The notes under the pieces were generated by a model. It was not told where the DNA came from, did not search any database, and saw only the letters and a list, made by a program, of their open reading frames with translations. A stretch of DNA of 64,000 bases, taken from assembly GCA_028554755.1 (NCBI GenBank), contig JAPTOF010000021.1, positions 4,079,501 through 4,143,500 on the forward strand, in the 5' to 3' direction. Numbering within the stretch: position 1 is the first letter of the stretch; each line of letters starts with the position of its first letter. A program made the translations under genes and the position numbers. The DNA is from Cordia subcordata. Lineage: Eukaryota > Streptophyta > Magnoliopsida > Boraginales > Cordiaceae. This document shows positions 11,001 through 23,000 of this stretch, piece by piece.

Positions 11001-14000
11001 TAGATGTTATGAAGTTGTTTGTAGCTTTGTGCTTTTCTGCAAACTCTTCTGCTATATTTGGTAATCTAATCTAAAGGTTTTTTCTTATTTATTTCTGTAT
11101 ATGGCCTGCTTGTAGGATCATATTTATCTTTTTCACAAACTTCAGTTTTCACTTAAGGCATGGTTTTGAGTGAAGACAAAAATTAATGCATTAGGACATC
11201 TTAAGATTTTTAAAGAAGTTACAGTATTTATGGAAAGTAAAAGAGGCAAGGAGGAAGAAGAAGAATAGAAGGGTTTGGGTTTTTTGTTTTGGTTGTCGGT
11301 TGGGGGGGGGGGAGGGGTTGTTCTTGCTGGTGGTGGTCAAGGGGACAAGATCTCGTTCTGCTAATTGGGTTCTAAGTGAACTCTTCCCTGAGTCCTAAAA
11401 CACTAGGTGTAGCAATCCAGTCTTAATGCTGTAACATAATCAGAACTGATGTATTGTTAAACCACAAGCTATGCTAAGGAGACATAATAGCTTGCTTACA
11501 CAATGTTTCTTTCTCCATTGAGTGCAATCTTGGGATCATTATGCTCATCTGCATGTAAGTTGCTAAATTTTTGAAGTTTCTGATTCTGAACTTTTGACTG
11601 ACAACTAAAAGTATTGGATTATAACAATAAGCACCAATGGGACACTGGGTAGTAAGTTAGACTATACATGTTCTGCCTTGTTGTAATATGAAACATTGAT
11701 TGTGGAACCCCAGAAGTGTCCATTTACTTGGGGCAAGATAGGTTTTGTGGCAGTTAAGTAGCTAACTTAGTGGAAAGTAGGTCAGATGATCATGTCAATT
11801 GAACTGGCTGCCTCTCAAGTCTATGTTGGCATCATGTTTCACACTAGATAAGATAGACATACTCTTAAGTCATAAGCTTCAGATTAGTGAAGACATTTGA
11901 AAAGCTCTAGTTTAAGCCTATGATTATATGTATGGAATTCAAAGATGTTCTGATGACAAGAAACAAACTATTGCCAAGGTAAGTCAATAGGTCATCTCAC
12001 GCAAAGTGTTATTTATGGATATGCTTGAACTATCACTTCTTATCTACTGGTAACGAGGCACCTCTTTTAGTCTTTTTTTGGGATACTAGAAAAGGTAGTT
12101 AAACTATAGCGGAATACAAAAGAAACCTGTGAAAATAAAACATTATATTGTGCCTAATTCAAAAAAGATACTTAACGAGGCAAAATTCAAAACAGAAACT
12201 TAATGAGGCAAAATTTAAAACAGAAACTTAATGCGGCAAAATTTCTTAATAGTCCTTATGGTAATATGCTTGGAGTTTAACTCTGCTTGGTTACTTCTGC
12301 ACTAAAAGGAAAAGGAAGATAAGGAAGACAGATCAGAAATGCAAAAGGTATTGGGACCACTTCAAGAATCTGGTGCATCTTAATATATCACAACACAATC
12401 ATTTGGACACCCTTCTATTCAATTAAGTGATGGTGAAATGTGCTATGCAAGATGGCTTGAGCGGTGTAATGTTCTGCACTTGCTGCTTATCTAGCTAAAT
12501 CTGATTATGATTCTGTTATAACATCTAAAGGAGTCCTATATCAGAAAATCTCAAGATTCAAAATCATCATATAAAGGTTTTGGGCCACTCTTCATATTGA
12601 CCAATTGGTTTTTATGATGGAACCTCACAATTCTTAACATGGTATCAGAGCTAGGCTTTTGGTCTAGTTCTCGCGTTGCGCATATCCACGTGCGACCCGT
12701 CAACCTCGTTTATTGTGTACATCCGTTCACGTGGTGGCCCATTCTTGCAAGCCAACCGAACTGCATTTGTTTTGGGTCATGGTGGTCTATACCCTATTCT
12801 GGGCACACAACAATCCAAGTTCCATTCCGGGTCGTGGTGACTTATCAAGCTATTTCAGGTCACACGACCATCCAAATCCAGTTCCCAGCTATCCAAGTCC
12901 AAGTCTAGTCTAGTCCAATTCAATCCATCTGTCAAGTGGTGTAGGCACTATTTCAGGTCACACGTGAAAGGAAGTGTTACAACATATAAAAAAATCCCAT
13001 ATCGGAAAATCTCAAGATTCAAGATCACCATATAAAGGTCCTGGGCCACTCCTCATATTGACCAATTGGTTTTTATGATGAAACCTCAGGATTCTTAATA
13101 GATTCCTTATTGCTCTTATTTCTATGACCACAAGAAGCTAAATTTTCCCCCAATTACCCTTTTTTCCCCCAATTTCCTAGATTGTCTTCATTCCCGTTGC
13201 ACGTTTTGTCTTTTAACTCTCTGGGTAACACAAAAGAAAATGGAAATAAAGAAAACTTTTTCTCTTTGCTGTCTTTCTTCCATTTCGAGGTCAAGGTTCT
13301 GCAAGAATTGATTCGGCTTTTTACTATATGGGATGCATCATGTTCATCAGACAACTTATGTTGTTTTGCAGATATGCAATGGCAGGCAATCCAGTAAATC
13401 TATTCACGAAAAATATGTCCTTCCTCTTATATCTTTCATTCCAGGCCTTATTATCCGCATTCCTAGCAATTTGAAGCGGCGTATTCTTCAGGTATTCTGA
13501 TTATTCCGGTTATCTTCTCTGATGGCTTACTGTCTTGAGAACTGTTGCTGATTGGGCATTTTGAAGAGTCTGTACATTTTCTTTAGAATCCTCTGAGATA
13601 CTAGATATCCTGTGCAGACATTTCTTCCTTTACAAAGTTTAACATGTACCCTCATTGCAGGCTTTTACTAGTGTTTTCAGGAATTGCAATCCAGAGTCTT
13701 CACTGAAATTGGCTTGCCTTTCAGCAATAGAAGAAATGCTAAATCCTGTAAGACATTTTGTTGTTTCCCCAGCAGTCATTCTCTTTAAATTGGACTCCGC
13801 TTCCTTTTCCTGTGTGTCTCTCTCTCACGCACTATACGTATACATACCTACGTACATGTTTCTGTGTTTTCACTCTTGCTTTCTTTGCCAAATTCTAACC
13901 CTGTGCAAGTTATAGGACAATTGCCAGTTCTCCCTGGACCTGAACGATCCTGAGGTACTGGACTATCATATCAATTGGATAAGAGAGCTGCCTTCACTGC

Positions 14001-17000
14001 TAATCCTCTTAGGTGATGCTCATCCATCAAGTTCAAAGGTCTACACTTATTTAGCTTCATCTACATGAAGTATTTTCTTTTCTCTAGGGCAAGGGTATGA
14101 AGATGTTTCATTTCTTTGTGTTCCACAAACTTCTGCAACTGTATTTCCTTCTGAAAGAATGGTCCTTGTAGGCTGTAATACATCTTCAACTCCGATTGGG
14201 ACAGTCTGCTCAGTTAAGCTCTATACTTTCATGGGAATATGAAAATATGCAGCACATACTGAAGGATTTCTACAGCACAAACTTAGATGAAAGTAAGGAT
14301 AAGTTTGTGATTCCATTTCCCTATCTTTCTTGGTCATCCCTTCATCATCTATGGCTTCTACCTGATGCAAATTTTTTTTGCAGTGAGCATGTCCGTTGGT
14401 CCGTTCATAAGGCTACCCAGAGATATTCAGGAACTTTCAGTGTGTTGCATCTATTATTTCTCTTCATTGGACTCCATGCTGCTTCAGTCACTGGTATCAT
14501 GTTGCTTATGTGAGTTGCATTTCACTTCTCAAACTTTAATGATTTCATTTCTTATCTCTGTCATTCTCTTTCTGTTTGCTGCTTTTCTAATAAATTGTTG
14601 TCTGAAGGCAAGTCGAGCCATATGTATGTGGAGACTGGCTTGAGTTCACTTTATCTATTGGTGAGGGCCTTGAAATGTGATTGACAATTTGTATGAGTGA
14701 CTCAACCCTTTTCTGCTTTTGGATTTAGGTTGCTTGCTTTCACATGATTGTAGATTAAGATTAAGGAGACGTCAGATCAAGGCTTAATGCAATAATGATT
14801 CTTTGCACATGCACATTTATATTTTGGTTTGTGAATGATGTTTTGTTTCTTGGTGGCATCTGTCTCTCTTGGTTGCACATGACGAAATGCCTTGGGCTTC
14901 TAAAATTTATGGAATCCTAATCCATTGCCGATATTTCTATTACTTCTCCTTTATCTTCTTCATCTTGTTCCTCATCCTTAACACTTGCTTCTGGATTGCT
15001 CCAGGTACGTGCTGTTTGTCAGTAAATGAGCATGCAATAATGTGTATTGCACTTGAATTTGTAGGGCAAGAGATCTTCATCACTAATGCTATCTTATCAA
15101 GAAATGTGCATACATTGGTTGATTTATCTTGTGTGTTTTCAATGTGTATAACCAGTAAAGCCTAGTTTGCCTTTCCATTTTTGTTTACTTTGGCCTTAAA
15201 AGGAGAAGTTGTTATTTAAACTCCTTTTTACTTTTCTGGATGGAGTTTTGGATTGTAGACTTCAGTTTGGTTACCCAAAATGGAAAGCCAAACTTGGCTT
15301 AATTTACTGTGTTCATTTTCATTACACCACTTTTCCTCCATAAGCTCCTGCAGAATCTTTTTTCTTTTTGGGCTTAGTATATGTGAGCTCCTTCCTGTAA
15401 ATGAAATTAGGAACTACTTTTTTTTTTTTTTCTTTTGCTAGTACATATACTATGAATTGAAGTGATGCAAACCTGAGTATTTGTGCATTTCGTCAAAAGT
15501 AAGTTTTTGCTTCACATTGGACATAGATTTTAACATCATTTGTATCTATAATATTTCATCCTGAATTGGTATTCAGTATTCTAGGAATTTAAATAACACA
15601 AAACAGAGTACGTCTTCTGCTGCATTTCGAATGAAATTTGTGCCTGGGTTGATGTTTAAAGAGTTGCTCCTGTGTTGGTGTTTTGAAAGTTGGATGTGCA
15701 TCAAGCTTCCTTTTTCAACTTGTTAAAGATCTATTCCATGTATGGCTGCAGTAAATTAGCATTATAGCTGAGTTCATGCTAGTCTAAGCCCTCAAAACTC
15801 TGTTCTGTCAAGTGTTTCTGTAATTAGTGTGAAGCAAAAAAAATTATAGGCCAACCACTTGAGTTATTTCAGAAACAAAAAGGAGTATATTAATCAAATT
15901 CTTTTATTTCTGATAACTAGGCTAAGGAGTAGGTGCACTCTGTTGTTAGCTGTCATTTGCCCCTTTGTTTCTGATAATTCGGAAAAGGAGTAGGCTAATC
16001 AGCTGTTAGCTTCAAATCTAGAAAGATTGCTAATTAGATATTTTGCTTGAGTCCAATGTTGACGGATAAAAGAGTCAGATCACACTTAACTATTTACTTC
16101 TTATTTGTGGAACAGCTACAGAACTATGATTCTCTCTGGCTAAATTGTTGCAGGTCATAATTTGGAGCCTTTTGTTGTTTTCCGGATATTAGAGGTTCTG
16201 CACTCAGCCTATAAAGCTGGACATATCCAGATTGCAGACTACTTCAGTTTCATCGTCACTTTGCTCTCACGTTTCAGAGTTTATCCTGGTACCTTGCAAC
16301 TTAAGTCTTTTCTGTCCACCATATATCCTGAGATAACTTGCTCGCAAGAGCCTGCTTTATAATTTCCATAGAGTAGAATGCATGACATACTCCTATGTTT
16401 TTGGCACGAATGACAAGAAACTGCTATGTTTTTATCAGAGTTGCACATAAAGCCCCATGTTTTAGAGAGTTGCAACGCCCCTCGCTGACCATTTTGCTGT
16501 TAGAATTAACCAAATCCTTACTCGTATGGTGCTGGTGAGATTCGTATTATGCCTCAAAACACATTTGGGAAGACCAATATGACATCAATTCATCTTCTTC
16601 ACAAGCTCATATCCTCCCATTGTCAAATGCAGCTACAGTAATTTTATAATTTTGAATCCAAATACATTTGGAAAGCAAAGGAAGTGGGCTCCTAAATTTA
16701 TTTTGCTAGAATTTCAGGGTGATAATCATGGAAGCAAACATAGCATAATAAATTAAATGTTTGTGTGCATAGAGCAATCACTATGTGATTAATCACAAGT
16801 TCAGTTAATTGAATAAGCTTCCCAATTAATCCTCCTCTTTAATCTACCTGTCACTTTATGCAATTTCAATTTATCATGTCGAGAGGATGTAGCAATTGTT
16901 TGACATTCGAGATCTTTTTTTGTTTTTGTTTTTTTGTTTTGTTTTGTTTTTTTTTTTTTGTGGTCAGAGTGACATTAGAGGTTGAGTTAGGAAAATGAAA

Positions 17001-20000
17001 CTGAAGATTTGAAGTTCATTTTGAACCTTTTTGCTTCAGCAGAACCCATTTGCATGTGAAGTTAATCTCTCCTAGATAGAGCACAGTCAACAAACCCATA
17101 CAAAAAGAAAACGCAAACTATTTTCGGAAACCTGCATACAGAGAAACCGAACAACAAAATTGTGAAGGTTGTAAGAATTTTATAAAAAAAAGTTGTGCAA
17201 AAACAAATGCAAGAAACACAATAATTACAAGAAAATTTGGATTTGAGGGAAGTATGCAACATTTGAAATATCAGATAGGGTTTTACGTGACTTTTTTACC
17301 ATGGGGCTCTATGTGGAACTTCGCAAAGTGGGGTGTGTTGTAAATTTTATTCATTTTGATATGTATCTTGTGGTTAAATGATTTCTGGTTTATGAATGCT
17401 GGGTTATGTTGTAAATTTTATTCATTTCCATATGTATCTTGTGGTTAAATGATTTCTGGTCCGTGAATGGTGCAATATATCCTAACTTGTGCATATACAA
17501 GACTGCTCCCGATTATGTACATGTAGATGCTAATCATGCTTCTTCTGATCTACTACCATTATGAGTGCCTCCTCTTTTCTTAATGATTAGTAACTTAGAG
17601 TAAGTGGCCCTGGAGAGAATAGCAGCCCTTGGGAGAGAATCCCCTTTATATATTTGAGAACCCTCTTTAGAGCAGCAAAATCAGCATTAGTAGTGCATCT
17701 TCTGACAAATGGTATTTACTGCATACCGAATCTCAGGTTTAGTGATTGTAAGATACTGCAGAGCCCCTACCAGGCTCCTGAATTAAGTAGGATTAGGACA
17801 GGGATCTTGAGCATCTGCAGTAGGCTTGGAATATTTTGAAGCTGTAGGAGTTGGAACTGGTTTGCAGTCTGTAAGCCCAGCCGTCTGCAGAAGTTCTTTA
17901 GCATATTTTGTCTGGTGTAAAAGCAGACCAGAATTAGTTTCTTGTACTTCCAGCCCTAGGAAGTAAGAGAGGGGACCCAAGTACTTCATTGCAAAAGTGG
18001 AGTGCATAGCAGACATAAGCTTTGGGATAGAAGTAGGGGATGAACCAGTGATTATGATATTATCAACATACACTAGGAGGATCAATGTATGTTGAGCAGT
18101 CTTATGAATAAACAGTGATGTATCTGCAACAGTAGTAACAAAGCCTTGACTGGTTAGAAAAGAGGAGAGCTTAAAATACCAGGGCCTTGGGGCCTGCTGG
18201 AGCCCATAGAGTGACTTGTGAAGCTTGCAAACAAATTGTGGTTTAGCAGGGTCCTGAAAGCCTTGAGGCTGATCCATATACAGTGTCCTCCAGAGTACCA
18301 TGCAAAAAAGCATCGGAAATGTCCAGTTGACGTAAAGTCTAGCCATAATGAAGAGCAATACTGATAACAGTCCTTATTGTGGGAGTTTTAACAACTGGAC
18401 TAAACGTTTCTGAATAGTCTGAACCCTGTTCTTGATTGAAACCCTTGGCCGCCAACCTGGCCTTGTACCTAGCAACTGCCCCATCTGCATGCTTTTTGAC
18501 TTTATAAACCCATTTGCAGCCAATAGATCTTCTGTTAGGAGGTAAAGGGACTAATGTCCAGGTGTTTTGTTACATAAGAGCGTCATATACTTCCTGCATA
18601 GCTTTTTGCCAGCAGGGTATCTTACTGGCCTCTTTATAGGAAGAGGGCTCTGTATCAGTGGAAACAAGAGCTGTAGAGTGAAGTGGATACAGCGGAGGAG
18701 GTAAGGACCCTGTTTTGGATCTGGTGAGCATTGGGTGGGTATTTGCAGGGTGTTCTGGAGCATTTGAACTAGAAGTTTGTGAACTAGAGGAGGATAAAGA
18801 TGGTGGTGATACTGAGGATGATGAGGATGGTTGTGACATGGGACTGGAAGTAGGATTGAGACTGCAAGGAGAATTGTGACTGGAGGAGTATGAGACAGGA
18901 CTATTCAGAGGAGAAGACTCTGAGAGTTCTGATGAGGATACAGAGTTAATAGGAGGTGGACTGACCCCAGAAGGGAGGTGGAAAACTGATGGATTAATAC
19001 TGCTGGAAGGGAGAGGATGTGCCATGTAAGGCTGAGATATACTGTTCCTAGAGATAGGACAAGGCATGAGTGAATGACTATGATAGTTAGGTGGAAACTG
19101 ATCAGTAATGAGAGGTGGAGAGGCATTAGCAGAAAAAGCAGAAGTTGTCTTCCACAAATCTCACATGTCTGGACATGTAAACCTTGTTGGTTTCCATGTC
19201 TAGACACCTATGACCTGTTTTCCAATTTATGAGAAGTGTAAGGCCTAGGCCCGGGAAAGCATAAGTAACCAAATACTCTAAGAGCATTATACTCAGGAGA
19301 TTGATTGTAAAGGCATTCAAAAGGTGATTTATTGTTCAGGGTGGGGGTAGGCAATCTATTTATCAAGTAGTCGGCAGTGGCAAGGGCTTCTAGCCAGTAG
19401 GCAGGGGGCATTTTGCTGTGGTTTAAGAGGGCTAGAGTGGTTTCTATAAGATGGAGGTGGTTCCTCTCCACCTTGCCATTTTGCTCAGGGGTGTGTGGGC
19501 AAGTGGCTTGGTGGAGAGTACCAAGATTTTGCAGATATAACTGAAACCTTTGATTTATAAACTCTCCACTATTATCAGTTCTAAACAATTTGATATCTGC
19601 ATTGAACTGATTTTTAATCACGGCATGAAAACTTAGAAAAGCAGAATAAGCATCACTCTTTTGCTTTAAAGGGTAAATCCAAGAAAACTTGGTAAAATTG
19701 TCCAAAAAGATGTAGTATCTGTATTTCATACAAGATTCAACAGGGGAAGCCTCCATACATCTGGGTGAATGAGTTCAAAATCCTTACAAGTTCTAGTAGT
19801 AGAATGTGGAAATGACAGCTTATGGGATTTGGATACACAACAATCAGTACAGTGCTCTATAAAGTGACCTAGCTGGTTATTTATACTAGATGAAATTACA
19901 TGAGAAACATGTTTATTTGGATGTCCTAGTCTAAGATGCCATGTCTTGTCTACATTGGATTCTGGAGTGGTGTAGAAACAATGGAAGGCTAAGAATGAGT

Positions 20001-23000
20001 CTGAAATGGCAGGCTTGACTGAGAAGTGTGAGGCTGAAGCTTGGAAGGAATAGGGTAGAGATACTTGTCACAGGGGTCCTTAATTGGAATGGTTATCCAA
20101 GGTGGCCCTTATTAGTAAAAACAGCAGTATAGTGGTTATCTTTAGTCAATCTGTAGACAGATAAAAGATTAGAGGATATAGTAGGGACATAAAGCAGGTT
20201 AGACACAACAAAGTTAGCTGACTCAGTTGCGAGAATACCAGACTCTGTTTGCTGAATAGAGAGGGTTGCTCCATTTCCCACTGCTACAGAGGCAGCTCCT
20301 TTATACGGTTGGGCCTGATGCAACTGAGTTGGATCTGAAGTGACATGACTGGTGGCCCTTGTGTCTAAGATCCCTGGGCTAGAGTTGCCAGATGTGCTTG
20401 GTGCAGAAGAGGAAGAAACCTGAGCTGTTAATGCAGCTTGATCAGGTTTGACATAGTAATAGTTTTCTGTATCAATCCTGTGCCAGCATTAGAGAGCATT
20501 GTGGTTGGGTTTCCCCACGAATCTGGCATATGAGTTTAGCAGTAGAGGCTGTCCGAGGGTTGCCAGAGCTATTTTGCTGAGAATAACCTCCCATACCTTG
20601 ATTCCTTTGTCCTCTACCCCTCTGAGAAGAATTGTTTGATCTGCCCCTGCCTCTTCCCCTCTGAGAGGTGGTAGTGTACGGGGCATTATGCAGATCAGTG
20701 GTTGGGACAGTGGAAGAATTTGACTCTGTGAGAGTAAGTTTATTTTCGAAGGAGAGGTTTATTTCTTCATTCAATAGAAGACCTGTGGGTTCAGGCACAG
20801 CTGGCTCAGGTCTAACCCTGATTGTGTTCCTGATTGCATCATAGGCTGTAGTCAACCCTTGCAAGATGTAATAGATGATATCTGCCTCTCTTAAGTTCAT
20901 CAGCTCCAGCCAAAGCATCAGCGATAGACTTAACTTGATCTATATAGGCATGAATTGTTTTTGTGCCTTTAGTTATGGAATGAAGCTTTTGCCTTTATTG
21001 ATAGACATGACTCCTACTACTAGACTGAGATATCTGTTCAATAATAGACCAAATCTCAGCAGAGGTATTAAGCTGATACACTTGAGAGAATATTGATGGT
21101 GTATCAGAGGCGAATAAACAAGTTCTCAAATATTTATCAGTAGTACACCAATTTGTATACTCAGGATTGGGGGTAATAGTTCCATCCCCATGTCTGATGA
21201 TAGGATCAGGACAATGAACCTTACCTGTGACATGATTAAGCAAACTAGAAGCCTTAAGCAGGGAGCGTAATTGAGTCTTCCAGAACAGATAATTGCTATA
21301 TCCAACTTGGTGGAGCTGAATGATGAGAAGTGTTGTTGCAACAACAGCTTCAATCCAGAAGGAAGAGATTGAGCTGAGGGCAAGGCCATCGATAGGGTTT
21401 GTTGCGAAGTGAGATCTGAATAGAATCCACAAGTTGGTGTTGAGAAGTGAAAAATAACACCACAAGTAGTCTTGCACTGATGAGAAGAAGCTCCTAGCAA
21501 GGTTTGAGAACTGAGTGATGAGTTAAGCATAGTGTTTGGGGGTAATTGTATGAAGAAAACCCTAACTCTCTGATGAGTGTGAAATGGAGATTTACTCAGA
21601 AAAAGAACTTGAAAAGAGAAGAAAACAAGTTTGCGGTAATGTTTTACGGCTAAATAGGAAGAAATCAGCTAAGATCTATGCGATCAAAGCACAATGTCGC
21701 AGCCATGAAAGCTTGGAGCTTCAAGCTTCAAGCAGAAAAAAGAGAGAGCCAGGATCAAAGCCTACCCTGGATACCATAGCAGAGTCTAAAAGAGAGAAAT
21801 TTTCCATTACTCAATATGTTTACAATGCCCAGGTATATATGGGCATATAGTACAGTGAAGTCTAGTTTGTTGTATCTCAACTAACTAATGCTGAGCTGTC
21901 AAATACAACAACTACCTTTAACTGACTGCATAGCTCCACTACCTCCTACGACATCAGTTACAGTCAAGATACAATTACATAAACTGAGTAGTACGCTAAT
22001 AATGAAAGCTTTTGATCTCTAACCTTGGTATTTAAATTTTTTTAATGACTTCAAAGTTTGTTATTTATAGTAATGCATATGCTTGAACTGTTCACATGGT
22101 ATAGCCTTGCTTTTGATGGCTATTCAGTTCTGTTTGTTACAGTCTGTGGGAAGATTTCTATTGTTTTCTTTCCTCATCTTATATTAGGTTGTTTTAACTT
22201 GTAAAAGCATATTATCTATTTGTACAAATATATGTTCTCTGTAGCAGCATCTGCTATAGCTTTACAGGAAGTTAGAGTAGTTTTTGTGATCAGGTGAAGT
22301 GATGTTTTCTACGTTGCTCCTGAGAATATTACTGAGATTAGAGTTTTCACTTGTTCTAATGTTGTTGTACATCCATAAAGAATTTAACTTGGAATAAATG
22401 CCAAGTTGTTTTGGTGGTTAATTTATGTCATATGAGTTATGGTCATTTTGATGGTTCTTTGTTTTTTTTCCTATATTAATTTTGATTTTGGCTCTTTCTC
22501 TGGGAAAGTATGGAATTCATTTCTTCTCAATTTCTAGTCTCTCTGTGCCTCTCTGGTGTTTTCTTCTTTCTGAAGGGGTGGGATAATTTGATGAACTTTA
22601 TGGTTCCTTGGAAATAGGGTGTTATGCATGCTTCATAGATGTCTGCATCTATTTCCGTGTCTGTTAGTTTATCCTTGTTCTTTTTGTCCACGAAGTATTT
22701 CCTATTTCATTTAGTGACCATTTAGTGCAGAGTTATAGTTATTGAACTAAATATTAGAGCGGGAATTGGATTGTTTTGCAGAAAAGATCTTTTCTATCAT
22801 GGAGGATAGTGGGAAGTCGAACCGTGGAACATTCAAGTCAATTACTAGTTCTGTTTGCTCGCATCTGTCACAGATTGGTGATAGTAATCTTATTTTCCAA
22901 ATGCTGGAGAAAGTACTTCTTAATCAGATCGTGAGTAAATTGACCATCTCTCTCTATTAACCACAGCTTACTTTTCTGCTTACTAAAATTTATTCTTAAG

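Larger units (their letters stand above)
10790..13371 (+). other. Intron 9 of the IPI1/TEX10-like gene (2.6 kb)
   Basis: A long intron between GTTTGT at 10790 and TTTTGCAG ending at 13371. The first 1.7 kb is ordinary T-rich intron with a G-run near 11303-11320 and a short tandem repeat at 12171-12244. The last third holds the TRIM at 12514-13100. No coding signal is visible. Confidence 0.8.
17600..21953 (-). mobile_element. 3'-truncated Copia LTR retrotransposon, antisense in intron 15
   Basis: Read on the minus strand the order is LTR (21953-21777), primer site TGGTATCC (21776-21769), gag, protease, integrase and reverse transcriptase: Ty1/Copia order. The reading stops just after the LTL motif that follows the RT connection domain, near 17600. 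The RNase H part and the 3' LTR are missing, so the element cannot form a normal LTR pair. Several frameshifts and stops are present. Its own promoter, if alive, would produce RNA antisense to host exons 1-15. Confidence 0.88.
16289..22781 (+). other. Intron 15 of the IPI1/TEX10-like gene (6.5 kb)
   Basis: The largest intron of the gene, from CTG|GTACC at 16289 to TTTTGCAG at 22781. It contains, left to right, a probable MULE-like element (16375-17340), a 68-bp tandem repeat (17334-17469), the antisense Copia remnant (about 17600-21953), and about 0.8 kb of plain T-rich intron. Exons 15 and 16 join in frame across it (RFRVYP-EKIFSI), so the insertions need not destroy the gene if splicing is efficient. 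Confidence 0.8.

Noticed and set aside
12640..12651. Match to the 3' end of initiator tRNA-Met
   Set aside because: This is a retroelement primer-binding site directly after an LTR. No tRNA gene structure surrounds it, and no tRNA or rRNA gene was recognised anywhere.
12639..12913. Two overlapping + frames of 66-89 codons
   Set aside because: They lie wholly within the TRIM, starting at its primer site, and have no protein family features.
14491..14494. Alternative donor CTG|GTATCA for exon 14
   Set aside because: It would shift the frame of exon 15; the GTGAGT at 14510 restores both frame and family similarity (SCCLCHNLEPF).
18570..19207. Long serine/proline-rich minus-strand frame
   Set aside because: It lies exactly between integrase and RT of the antisense Copia, where such a variable linker is normal, so it is not a separate gene.
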